Assembly (NCBI GenBank): GCA_963666765.1
Contig: OY762933.1
Span: forward strand, 2,046,001-2,110,000
Reading direction: 5' to 3'
DNA from: Foliamicus sp963666765
Lineage (GTDB): Bacteria > Pseudomonadota > Gammaproteobacteria > Steroidobacterales > Foliamicaceae
Length of the DNA stretch: 64,000 bases
Numbering within the stretch: position 1 is the stretch's first letter; every line of letters starts with the position of its first letter. A program made the position numbers and the translations under genes. Shown here in pieces: positions 1-7,679 of the stretch. Under the pieces are notes generated by a model. That model saw nothing but the letters and a program-made list of their open reading frames with translations. It searched no databases and was not told where the DNA came from.

Positions 1-755
1 AAAAGGGCAAGCGCCGCAACCACGATGGAAGGGCCCGACGGCGTGTCCAGTCTGGCCGACGCATAAAGGCCGCCGCCAATCGCGGCCACGCCGATGAGCG
101 CGGCGCCCGCCGCCATGCGCTCCGGGCTGGACGAGAATCGCCGCGCCGCCGCCGGAGGAATGACCAGCAGCGCGACGATCAGGAGTATCCCCACGATCTT
201 GATCGCAATGGCGATGATTCCGGCCACCAGAAAACCGAATAGCAGGCGCGCCCGGTCGGGGCGCAGTCCCGCCACTATGGCCAGGTCGCGGTCCAGCGTC
301 GCCGCCAGCAGGGGCCGCCAGATCCACCAAAGCACACCCAGCGCCGCCGCGCCGCCCAGCCAGATGATCCCCACGTCCAGGCGCGTGACGGCCAGCAGGT
401 CTCCGAAGAGCATGGCGTGCAGATCCACCCGCATGTTCGGGAAAAAGGCCAGCACCACCAGTCCGAGCGCAAGGCCACCGTGAGCAAGCATGCCGAGCAG
501 GGTATCCGTGGGCAGCGTGTCACGGCGCTCCAGGTAGAACATGGTCACCACCACCATGCAGGCCGCGATCAGGATGCCGATCACGATGCTGAAATTGAAA
601 ACCACCGCCAGCGCCACGCCCAGCAAGGCCGAATGCGCGATCGTCTCGCCGAAGTACGCCAGCCGGCGCCAGACCACGAAGCAGCCCACGGGGCCGGTCA
701 CCAGCGCCAGTCCGATGCCTGCCAGAAGCGCCCGGGTAACGAAGTCATCCAGCAT
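1..755 (-). CDS. znuB: Zinc ABC transporter permease ZnuB (partial, 3' end beyond window)
   Basis: Inner-membrane permease of the high-affinity zinc importer ZnuABC. Reading the minus strand from the ATG at 755 gives an uninterrupted frame of about 251 residues to the window edge, beginning MLDDFVTRALLAGIGLALVTG and continuing with repeated hydrophobic segments typical of the ABC-3 family, including FGETIAHSALLGVALAVV and GILLIVALLVIPPAAARR. The family is about 260 residues long, so only the last few residues are missing. The start lies 2 bases after the znuC stop, so the two genes are one transcription unit. Identification is confident from the family pattern and from znuC and znuA next door. 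Confidence 0.9.
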   Translation of the reverse strand, partial: MLDDFVTRALLAGIGLALVTGPVGCFVVWRRLAYFGETIAHSALLGVALAVVFNFSIVIGILIAACMVVVTMFYLERRDTLPTDTLLGMLAHGGLALGLVVLAFFPNMRVDLHAMLFGDLLAVTRLDVGIIWLGGAAALGVLWWIWRPLLAATLDRDLAIVAGLRPDRARLLFGFLVAGIIAIAIKIVGILLIVALLVIPPAAARRFSSSPERMAAGAALIGVAAIGGGLYASARLDTPSGPSIVVAALAL

Positions 756-757
756 GT

Positions 758-1474
758 TCAGGCGCCGTCGTAAGGAAACGTCCGGCCGGCGGGTCCCGGC
801 GAAGGCGGCGATTCTCCGTCCTTCGCGGGGTCCGGTTCATGCTCGTGGGGCACCAGGACGATGATGTCGTCACCGCTGCGCACGGCCCGTTTCAGATCAT
901 GCGAAATCACCAGTATCCCGCATCCGAGATCTCGCCTGACTTCCTTTATCAGGCCGAAAAGAATGTCGGCGCCAACCATATCCACGCCCTGGTCCGGCTC
1001 GTCCAGCACCAGCAGTTCCGGCCGATTGATCAGCGCGTGGGCAAGCAGGAGCCGTTGGAACTCTCCCCCGGAAAGCGTGGTTACGGGAGGGTTGCCCAGC
1101 CGGTCCAGGCCCACCGCGACGAGAGCGGCGTCAATCACCTCGTCGGGTACCGGGACGGTAAGCCTCATCAGCCGGCGTGCCGTCAGCGGCAGCGTCGGGG
1201 TGATCGGGAGCTTTTGCGGAACGTAGCCGATTCTCAGCGAATCCGCCAGTTCGACCGATCCCTCATCGATATCGATCAATCCCAGCGCCGCCTTGACGCA
1301 GGTCGACTTGCCTGCGCCGTTTGCGCCGGCCACGAAAATCATTTCCCCACGCTCGACGTTCAGATCGACGTGGCGAAATATCCAGCGGCCCCCGCGACGC
1401 ACGCCCATGTTGCGGGCGTGGATCAGGTTGGTGGATGCGGCGCGTCTCAAGTTTCCGGCGCTCCAATGCCTCAC
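758..1474 (-). CDS. znuC: Zinc ABC transporter ATP-binding protein ZnuC
   Basis: ATPase that powers zinc uptake through ZnuB. Walker A is GANGAGKST at about residues 50-58, followed by the ZnuC-like LRIGYVPQKL segment, signature TLSGGEFQR, Walker B LLVLDEPDQGVD and the switch histidine in VISHDL. It lacks the long C-terminal tail of E. coli ZnuC but ends in a His-containing VPHEHEPDP segment. The open frame runs upstream to 1765 through low-quality sequence. I chose the GTG at 1474 because it gives a normal-length N-terminus; the GTG at 1486 is equally possible. It is co-oriented with znuB and divergent from znuA. Confidence 0.85.
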   Translation of the reverse strand: MRHWSAGNLRRAASTNLIHARNMGVRRGGRWIFRHVDLNVERGEMIFVAGANGAGKSTCVKAALGLIDIDEGSVELADSLRIGYVPQKLPITPTLPLTARRLMRLTVPVPDEVIDAALVAVGLDRLGNPPVTTLSGGEFQRLLLAHALINRPELLVLDEPDQGVDMVGADILFGLIKEVRRDLGCGILVISHDLKRAVRSGDDIIVLVPHEHEPDPAKDGESPPSPGPAGRTFPYDGA

Positions 1475-1656
1475 GAGGCTGTGCACACGGGCGAGCCCGA
1501 GCAATGCCCCTAGTCTACAATAGCGCGCCTCGCCACCCTGGGCCGAGAGGCTGGCCGAACGGTCGCGCTTATGCGGTTGCGGCGGCCTGGCCCTGCAACC
1601 GGCCGCAAACAGGGCAGGACGCAGCCGGCAGGAACACGCACCGGGGGGGAAACCTG
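1475..1656. promoter_or_regulatory. Divergent znuC/znuA intergenic region
   Basis: This 180-base gap must hold the promoters of both znuCB and znuA. A TACAAT hexamer near 1515 is a possible plus-strand -10 element. I looked for a Zur-type AT-rich palindrome and found no convincing one. A purine-rich GGGGGGGAAA tract just before the znuA ATG may serve as its ribosome-binding site. Confidence 0.35.
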
Positions 1657-2691
1657 ATGAACGACAACACCCATTGCAGGCGGTTCGGCGCCGTTCCCGT
1701 GCGCCCATCGCCGCGAATTGCGCTGATCGGCGCACTGACGGTACTGAGCGGCCTTGCGGGCGCACCCGCCACGGCCGACTCGAACATCCGCGTTGTCGCT
1801 TCGATTAAACCCGTGGACTCGCTGGTAAGCGCGGTAATGGCGGGCGTGGGCGAACCGCACCTGATCATGCGCGGCGCATCTTCGCCGCATACCTACAACC
1901 TGCGTCCATCGGACGCCGCAAGGCTGCAGGAAGCCGACGTGGTCTTTCTGGTTGGGGAGGCAATCGAGACGGCTCTGATGGGGCCTGTAAGCGCACTGGC
2001 CGGAAAGGCCCGCGTGATCGAACTCGCCGAAGCCGACGGGATCGTTCGCAGGCCGTTCCGCGAAGGCGGAGCATTCGAGCCTCACGAGCACGGTGAGGAG
2101 GAAGGCCACTCCCACGATCACGATGATGACCATGACCACGAGCACGAGGCCGAGCGCGAAGAACATGGCGAGTTTGACATGCACATCTGGCTCGACCCGG
2201 TCAACGCCGCCGTGATGGCGCAGATCATCGCCGGCGCCCTGTCCGACGCGGACCCGGCCAACGCCGCGACCTATGCAAGCAATGCCGAAACCTTGATCAA
2301 GCGCCTGGACGCGTTGGCTGAAGAAGCCGCAGCCGAAACAGCCTCGGTTCGCGGCAAGCCCTACATCGTGTTTCACGACGCCTACCAGTATTTCGAGAAA
2401 CGCTTCGGCCTGACCGCCGTGGGATCGGGAGTAGTCAACTCCGAGCGCTCGCTCGGCGTACGCCGCGTCATGGAACTTCGCGACAAGATCCGCGAACTCG
2501 GCGCTTCCTGTGTATTCGCGGAACCGAGGTTCGATCCGGGGCTGGTCGATGTCCTCATCGAAGACACTCCCGCGCGGGCCGGCATCGTGGATCCCCTGGG
2601 GACCAACGTGGATCGCGGACCGGAACTTTATTTCTCCGTCATTCGTAATATGGCGGCTTCGTTCAAGAGCTGCCTTGGGCCGGGAGGCTGA
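1657..2691 (+). CDS. znuA: Zinc ABC transporter periplasmic substrate-binding protein ZnuA
   Basis: Periplasmic zinc-binding component (cluster A-I solute-binding family), 344 residues. The N-terminus has a signal peptide with a hydrophobic core (IALIGALTVLSGLAG) and an ALA/ATA-type cleavage region. The zinc ligands are visible as His in SSPHTYNLRPSDA, His in DMHIWLDPVNA and His in YIVFHDAYQYF. Between the first two lies the His/Asp/Glu-rich loop (about residues 143-172) that distinguishes ZnuA from manganese-binding relatives. The ATG at 1657 was chosen because it immediately precedes the signal peptide; the frame is open further upstream but non-coding in character. It is divergent from znuCB and co-directional with trpD 104 bases downstream. 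Confidence 0.93.
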   Translation: MNDNTHCRRFGAVPVRPSPRIALIGALTVLSGLAGAPATADSNIRVVASIKPVDSLVSAVMAGVGEPHLIMRGASSPHTYNLRPSDAARLQEADVVFLVGEAIETALMGPVSALAGKARVIELAEADGIVRRPFREGGAFEPHEHGEEEGHSHDHDDDHDHEHEAEREEHGEFDMHIWLDPVNAAVMAQIIAGALSDADPANAATYASNAETLIKRLDALAEEAAAETASVRGKPYIVFHDAYQYFEKRFGLTAVGSGVVNSERSLGVRRVMELRDKIRELGASCVFAEPRFDPGLVDVLIEDTPARAGIVDPLGTNVDRGPELYFSVIRNMAASFKSCLGPGG

Positions 2692-2795
2692 GCGGAGGAC
2701 TCGTGTTGTCCGCGGCAAACAGTGGGCCGGCGCGCCCTGTCGTGCGACCGCCTGGTCAGCCCGGCGCCGAAAGAATTTCCGCCTGAAAGCAGACC

Positions 2796-3830
2796 GTGAA
2801 CGCCAAACCTGAGACTCTCCAGTCCATGCTGGAAAGCCTGCTGGCCGGCGAGAGCCTCACGGAAAGCCAGGCGGAGACCGCCATGCTCGAATTGGCCGCC
2901 GGCGCAGCCGCACCGGCGCTGGCCGGTGCGCTGCTCACGGCGCTGCGGCTTAAAGGCGAAAGCGCCGTGGAGGTGCGTGGCTTCGCGCGGGCGATGCGGG
3001 AGCTGGCAATCCGGCCAGAGCTGCCGGCCGGCGGTCCCGTTGCGGACGTGGCGGGCACCGGCGGCGATGGCTCCGGCAGCATCAATCTATCCACCGGCGC
3101 CGGCCTTCTGGCGGCCTCCTGCGGAGTGCGCATTGCCAAACACGGCAACCGTGCGGTGTCGAGCAAGACCGGCAGCGCGGACGTGCTGGAGGCGCTGGGC
3201 CTGACCTGGCCGGCCACGGCCGAGGAAGTCACGCGATCACTCACGGCCCACGGTTTCGCCTTCATGTTCGCACCCTTTTTCCACCCGGCGATGAAGTCGA
3301 TTGCGCCCATTCGCGCGGCGCTGGGCGTGCGCACGGTATTCAATCTGCTGGGTCCGCTGACAAATCCGGCGAAGCCTCCCTTCATGCTGGTGGGCGCGTT
3401 CAGCCGCGAGGCGGCGGCGCTGATGGCCGATACGCTGAGCGGCCTCGACATTGAGCGTTGCTTCGTGGTACATGGCGAACCCGGATGGGACGAGCCCACG
3501 CCGGTGGGCCGATTCCTGCAGATCGACGTGCGTCCCGGCGAAGTCCGCAGCCGGACGGTGGATCCGGCCGATTTCGGCATTCCGCGCTGCAGGCCATCCG
3601 ACCTGGCAGGCGGCCAGCGCGATTACAACGCCGCCACCCTGGAAGGCGCCCTGCGTGGCGAAGGGGCTGAAGCGCTGAATAACGCCCTGGTGCTGCAGGC
3701 AGGGCTGGTGCTGGAGCTCGTCGGCGCGGCAGGCAGCCTGCCCGCAGGCCTGGGCACGGCCCGCGAGGCGCTGCAATCGGGTGCGGCAGGCAGCCTGCTG
3801 GAGGACATGCGGGGCGCAGCGGCGCCATGA
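2796..3830 (+). CDS. trpD: Anthranilate phosphoribosyltransferase TrpD
   Basis: Transfers phosphoribose from PRPP to anthranilate, the second committed step of tryptophan synthesis. The 344-residue protein carries the glycine-rich PRPP loop GTGGDGSGSINLST, the KHGNRAVSSKTGSADVLEALG segment and the conserved VHGEPGWDE region. The start is GTG. It is a stand-alone TrpD, not fused to TrpG. Its stop overlaps the trpC start by four bases (ATGA), so it is translationally coupled to the rest of the cluster. No trpE or trpG lies upstream; the preceding gene is znuA, so those genes must be elsewhere. Confidence 0.95.
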   Translation: MNAKPETLQSMLESLLAGESLTESQAETAMLELAAGAAAPALAGALLTALRLKGESAVEVRGFARAMRELAIRPELPAGGPVADVAGTGGDGSGSINLSTGAGLLAASCGVRIAKHGNRAVSSKTGSADVLEALGLTWPATAEEVTRSLTAHGFAFMFAPFFHPAMKSIAPIRAALGVRTVFNLLGPLTNPAKPPFMLVGAFSREAAALMADTLSGLDIERCFVVHGEPGWDEPTPVGRFLQIDVRPGEVRSRTVDPADFGIPRCRPSDLAGGQRDYNAATLEGALRGEGAEALNNALVLQAGLVLELVGAAGSLPAGLGTAREALQSGAAGSLLEDMRGAAAP

Positions 3831-4654
3831 GCGGCGGATTTCTCGAGCGCATGGCGGAATCCAGCCGCTGGCGCGCGCACAAGGCGAAGCTGCGCCTGGA
3901 CGAGGACGAGCTTCGCCGCCGCGTCGACAGCCTGCCGGCGCCGCCGGCAATGAGTTTCTCTCCCGAAGGCTTCGACCTGATCGCAGAGATCAAGCCACGC
4001 TCGCCCAGCGAAGGCCGCTTGTCGAGCGCGAATTTCTTGCCCTGCGCGCTGGCCGGGCAATATGCGGCGGCAGGCGCGGCGGCGCTTTCGGTGCTGACCG
4101 AACCTGACCGCTTCGACGGTTCGCTTGAGCTGCTGGCGAAGGTCGCGGAAGCCGCCGTGGACACGCCCGTCATGCGCAAGGACTTCCTGGTCGATCCCTA
4201 CCAGGTGCTGGAGGCGCGTGTGCATGGCGCGGCCGGCGTGCTGCTCATAGTCGGCATGACCGATGCCCCGAACACGGAGGCGATGCTCAAGACTGCCCTG
4301 GCCTGCGGAATGTTCGCGCTGCTGGAGGCCTTCGAGAACACGGAACTTGAGCGTGCGCAGGAAATGGCGGTGCGTCTTGACGCGCCGCGGGACAAGGTAC
4401 TGCTGGGACTGAATTGCCGCGATCTGCGCACCCTGGAGGTGGACCGCGGGCGGTTCGCAAAGGTCGATCTGCGCAACCCGGGCGGATACCGCATGATTGC
4501 CGAAAGCGGAATCGAGAACGCCGGGCAGGCGGGCGAGCTGGCCGCGCTCGGCTGGGACGGCCTGCTGATCGGCACGGCCCTGATGCGCGCGGTCGATCCG
4601 CGGGTACTGGCCGCCGGCATGCTCGCAGAGGGCCGGCGGAGGAGACCGGATTGA
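3827..4654 (+). CDS. trpC: Indole-3-glycerol phosphate synthase TrpC
   Basis: Closes the indole ring of indole-3-glycerol phosphate from CdRP. The 275-residue single-domain TIM barrel has the catalytic-lysine motif IAEIKPRSPSEG, the second catalytic lysine in MRKDFLVDPYQVLEAR, and LLGLNCRDLRTLEVD and MIAESGIENAG near the C-terminus, which bind substrate and phosphate. It is not fused to TrpF, unlike the E. coli enzyme. It starts inside the trpD stop and its own stop overlaps the trpF start, giving continuous coupling. Confidence 0.95.
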   Translation: MSGGFLERMAESSRWRAHKAKLRLDEDELRRRVDSLPAPPAMSFSPEGFDLIAEIKPRSPSEGRLSSANFLPCALAGQYAAAGAAALSVLTEPDRFDGSLELLAKVAEAAVDTPVMRKDFLVDPYQVLEARVHGAAGVLLIVGMTDAPNTEAMLKTALACGMFALLEAFENTELERAQEMAVRLDAPRDKVLLGLNCRDLRTLEVDRGRFAKVDLRNPGGYRMIAESGIENAGQAGELAALGWDGLLIGTALMRAVDPRVLAAGMLAEGRRRRPD

Positions 4655-5259
4655 GCCTGTTCGTCAAGATATGCGGACTGACCGATCCCGAGGCGATCGA
4701 AGCGGCGGTGGATGAGGGCGTGGACGCGCTGGGCTTCAACTTCTACCCGCCCTCGCCGCGCTACCTCTCTCCGCGGCGGGCGGTAGAACTCGCCGGTCCG
4801 GTTCCCCGGCGGGTGCAGCGCGTTGCGGTTATGCTGCGCCCGCAACAAGCCGACTGGGAAGAGGTATTCGACTCGTTCAAACCGGATTGCCTTCAGGCCG
4901 ATGCCGACCGCCTGGCCGGATTGCGCCTGCCGAAGGGCATGGGGAAGCTGCCGGTATACAGGGACCATGAGCAATTCAACGCCGAAGAGTTTTCGCTGGA
5001 CATGCCCTGCATATTCGAAAGCGCCGACAGCGGCATGGGCCGTCCGCCGAGCTGGGAGCGGGCCGCGCTTCTGGCGCGCCGTGTGCGGGTGGTACTGGCC
5101 GGGGGCCTCGACCCCGACAACGTCGGCGAGGCGGTTCGCCGCGTGCAGCCCTGGGGCGTGGACGTGAGTTCCGGCGTGGAGTCGGCCCGGGGCGTAAAGG
5201 ACCCGCACAAGGTTCGCGCCTTCATACGCGCCGCCCGGCTGGCGCAGGCGCCCTCATGA
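4651..5259 (+). CDS. trpF: Phosphoribosylanthranilate isomerase TrpF
   Basis: Isomerises phosphoribosylanthranilate to CdRP. The 202-residue protein opens with the family motif FVKICGLTDPEAIEAAVDEG, in which the Cys is catalytic, and ends with VVLAGGLDPDNV and VDVSSGVESARGVKD, where the Asp is the catalytic acid and the rest binds phosphate. The likely start is TTG at 4651, overlapping the trpC TGA by three bases and preceded by a strong GGAGGAGA ribosome-binding site about seven bases upstream. No ATG or GTG is suitably placed. Its stop overlaps the trpB ATG (ATGA). Confidence 0.93.
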   Translation: MSLFVKICGLTDPEAIEAAVDEGVDALGFNFYPPSPRYLSPRRAVELAGPVPRRVQRVAVMLRPQQADWEEVFDSFKPDCLQADADRLAGLRLPKGMGKLPVYRDHEQFNAEEFSLDMPCIFESADSGMGRPPSWERAALLARRVRVVLAGGLDPDNVGEAVRRVQPWGVDVSSGVESARGVKDPHKVRAFIRAARLAQAPS

Positions 5260-6479
5260 AGATCGCGGCATCGGAAGGCCCCGGGCTGCTCGCCGCCCTG
5301 CTCGGCGGCGACCTGCCGGACGGCGACGGCCGCTTCGGTCCTTTCGGCGGGCGCTTCGCGCCGGAAACGCTGATGCCCGCGCTGTCCCGGCTGGAGGGAG
5401 CGGCGCGTGATTTCTTCGCGGATGGCGACGCGTGCGAGGCCCTGGACAGTGAGCGGCGGCAGTGGATCGGCAGACCGACCCCGCTTACCCGGGCGCGCGG
5501 CCTGGAAAGGGCGTGGGGCGCCGAAGTATGGCTGAAGCGGGAGGACCTGGCTCACACCGGAGCGCACAAGATCAACAACGCGCTGGGCCAGGCGCACCTG
5601 GCGCTCAGGCTCGGCGCCCGCCGCGTGGTGGCGGAGACCGGCGCGGGACAGCATGGGGTAGCGGCCGCAGCCGCCTGTGCGCGGGTGGGACTGCCGTGCA
5701 GCGTTTACATGGGCGTGCTCGATATGGAGCGGCAGGCGCCCAACGTCCAGCGCATGCACCAGCTCGGCGCCGAGGTGGTGGCCGTGGACAAGGGGGACCG
5801 GACCCTGCGGGCCGCGACCGACGAGGCCTTCCGCACCTGGGTGGCCGATCCGGAAGGGGTCTACTACCTGCTGGGTTCGGCGGTGGGCCCGCATCCCTAT
5901 CCCTGGCTGGTGCGCGAATTGCAGAGAGTCATCGGCGACGAGGCGCGCCTGCAGTTCGCCGAACAGGCCGGGGGGCTGCCCGATGCGTTATTCGCCTGCG
6001 TCGGCGGCGGGTCCAACGCCATCGGCCTGTTCCACGCCTTTCTCGGCGACGAGGAAGTTCGCATTTATGGGGTGGAAGCGGGCGGCAAGGGCCTCGACCC
6101 CGGAGAGAACGCAGCCTCGCTGTCCGCCGGTCGGCCCGGCGTCCTGCACGGCAGCTATTCCATGCTCCTGTACGACGACGATGGCCAGGTACTGGAAACC
6201 TCGTCGATTTCCGCCGGCCTCGACTACCCGGGCGTAGGCCCGGAGCACGCGCTGCTGCAGGCGGTCGGCCGGGTCCGCTACGTGACTGCAAACGACGGCG
6301 AGGCGCTTGAGGGCCTGGCCGAATGCTGCAGGCTGGAAGGCATACTGCCGGCGCTTGAGCCCGCCCATGCCTTCCACGCCGCGCGCTGCTGGGCAGCGAA
6401 GAATCCCGGCAAGCGCATGCTTATCGGACTGTCGGGCCGCGGCGACAAGGACATGCCCACTCTCACCGGCGCCCTCTAG
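5256..6479 (+). CDS. trpB: Tryptophan synthase beta chain TrpB
   Basis: PLP enzyme that condenses indole with serine. The 407-residue protein has the PLP lysine in GAHKINNALGQ, the phosphate-binding GGGSNAIG loop, the catalytic-Glu region VAETGAGQHG, and the COMM-domain stretch between them. The amino end shows FGPFGGRFAPETLMPAL, the usual beta-subunit opening. It begins in the ATGA overlap with trpF. Its stop codon overlaps the stop codon of the convergent lipoprotein gene in a palindromic CTAG. The alpha-subunit gene is about 400 bases downstream, not adjacent as in most trp operons. Confidence 0.95.
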   Translation: MKIAASEGPGLLAALLGGDLPDGDGRFGPFGGRFAPETLMPALSRLEGAARDFFADGDACEALDSERRQWIGRPTPLTRARGLERAWGAEVWLKREDLAHTGAHKINNALGQAHLALRLGARRVVAETGAGQHGVAAAAACARVGLPCSVYMGVLDMERQAPNVQRMHQLGAEVVAVDKGDRTLRAATDEAFRTWVADPEGVYYLLGSAVGPHPYPWLVRELQRVIGDEARLQFAEQAGGLPDALFACVGGGSNAIGLFHAFLGDEEVRIYGVEAGGKGLDPGENAASLSAGRPGVLHGSYSMLLYDDDGQVLETSSISAGLDYPGVGPEHALLQAVGRVRYVTANDGEALEGLAECCRLEGILPALEPAHAFHAARCWAAKNPGKRMLIGLSGRGDKDMPTLTGAL

Positions 6480-6760
6480 AACCGTTCGCCACAGCCGGCG
6501 CCGGCAGCCTGACCGATGCCGGTCTTGTTGGCGCCGGAAACCGCGCCCACGGCGGCCCCCACGGCGGCGCCGCCGGCCGCTCCGGTGGCGACGTGCTTGC
6601 CGACGGGCACTTCTTCCGCGTAGCCCCGGCAGTCGGCAAGATCGATCTCATACTGGTTCCGATCAACCCCCTGAAGATCGACGATGGCGCCGCTGGGGTC
6701 CTTCATGGCTGAACACGCGGCAACCAGCAGAAAACACGGCAACAAGGCCAAACGTTTCAT
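6476..6760 (-). CDS. Small glycine-zipper lipoprotein, antisense between trpB and trpA
   Basis: A 94-residue protein with a lipoprotein signal peptide: MKR, a hydrophobic core and the lipobox LVAAC with lipidation Cys at residue 16. The mature part contains two Cys and a glycine-zipper-like run (TGAAGGAAVGAAVGAVSG at about 59-76) resembling small outer-membrane YMGG/Gly-zipper lipoproteins. Function is unknown. The ATG at 6760 was chosen because it gives the signal peptide directly. It lies on the opposite strand to the trp genes, ends inside the trpB stop, and reads away from trpA, so it interrupts the operon and probably has its own promoter. Confidence 0.75.
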   Translation of the reverse strand: MKRLALLPCFLLVAACSAMKDPSGAIVDLQGVDRNQYEIDLADCRGYAEEVPVGKHVATGAAGGAAVGAAVGAVSGANKTGIGQAAGAGCGERF

Positions 6761-6878
6761 GAAGAACTCCCTTCGTGACGGACCGGTACAAGAAAAAGAT
6801 GCCGCTGTCCGCCCGGGGGTTGCATCGGCGCCCGCGCCGCATTGCAGCCACGCACGCCGTACCGGACAATGTACGCCC

Positions 6879-7649
6879 GTGAACACCTCGTTGACCGGAG
6901 CGGAGCGCCTGCAGAGCGCCATCATCGACGCGCCAAAGCCCGCGCTTTTGCCCTTCTTTACCGCCGGGCACCCCGGCAAGGACGACTTCCATTCGACGCT
7001 GAGCAATCTTGCCGACGCGGCGGAGGCGGTGGAGATCGGAGTGCCGTTCTCCGATCCGATGGCGGACGGCGTGACCATACAGCGCGCCAGCGAAGCGGCC
7101 CTGGCCAACGGAGTTTCCCTGGACTGGATCCTGCGGGAACTGAAGGCCCATGGCGACCCGGGCGTGCCACTGGTGCTGATGAGCTATTACAACCCTCTGC
7201 TCGCCTACGGTATTGAGAAGCTTGCCGAGAGCTGCGCGGAGCGCCACGTCGGCGGTCTGATCGTGCCCGACCTGCCCTGGGAAGAATGCGATCGCGTCAG
7301 GAAACTCTTGCTCGGGCACGGAATCGGGCTGGTCCAGATGGTCACGCCGGCGACGCCTGCGGAGCGGCTGCGGACCTTGTGCCGCGGCAGCGGGGGTTTC
7401 GTCTATGCAGTGACGGTGACCGGCGTGACCGGCGGCGAGCGCCGGGTGTCGGAGGAAATGACGACCTACATGCAGAGGGTCAGCGCGTGTTCGGTACTGC
7501 CCGTGTGCGCCGGCTTCGGCGTTCGCAGCGCAGGGCAGGTGCGAACCCTTGCCGGCGTGGCCGACGGCGTGATCGTGGGGTCGGCGGTGGTGGACTGCCT
7601 GGAGCGCGGCGAGGACGCCGGCGACTTCCTTCGTTCCCTGCGTGCCTGA
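6879..7649 (+). CDS. trpA: Tryptophan synthase alpha chain TrpA
   Basis: Cleaves indole-3-glycerol phosphate and channels indole to TrpB. The 256-residue TIM barrel shows AVEIGVPFSDPMADG (catalytic Glu and Asp), the LIVPDLPWEE segment and the phosphate-binding VCAGFGVRS. The GTG at 6879 fits the normal alpha-subunit length; the frame is open to 6684 but that part is antisense to the lipoprotein gene and has no TrpA similarity. Because the lipoprotein gene and its upstream region separate it from trpB, trpA may need a promoter of its own in the roughly 120 bases before the start. Confidence 0.93.
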   Translation: MNTSLTGAERLQSAIIDAPKPALLPFFTAGHPGKDDFHSTLSNLADAAEAVEIGVPFSDPMADGVTIQRASEAALANGVSLDWILRELKAHGDPGVPLVLMSYYNPLLAYGIEKLAESCAERHVGGLIVPDLPWEECDRVRKLLLGHGIGLVQMVTPATPAERLRTLCRGSGGFVYAVTVTGVTGGERRVSEEMTTYMQRVSACSVLPVCAGFGVRSAGQVRTLAGVADGVIVGSAVVDCLERGEDAGDFLRSLRA

Positions 7650-7679
7650 GACCGGAGGCCCCGACCCGCGGTAGGCGCG

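Noticed and set aside
1475..1656. Zur operator between znuC and znuA
   Set aside because: No AT-rich palindrome close to the gammaproteobacterial Zur consensus was found in this GC-rich gap.
2692..2795. Tryptophan attenuator leader before trpD
   Set aside because: The gap is short, with no Trp-codon cluster and no terminator/antiterminator arrangement; trpE, where a leader would be expected, is not in the window.
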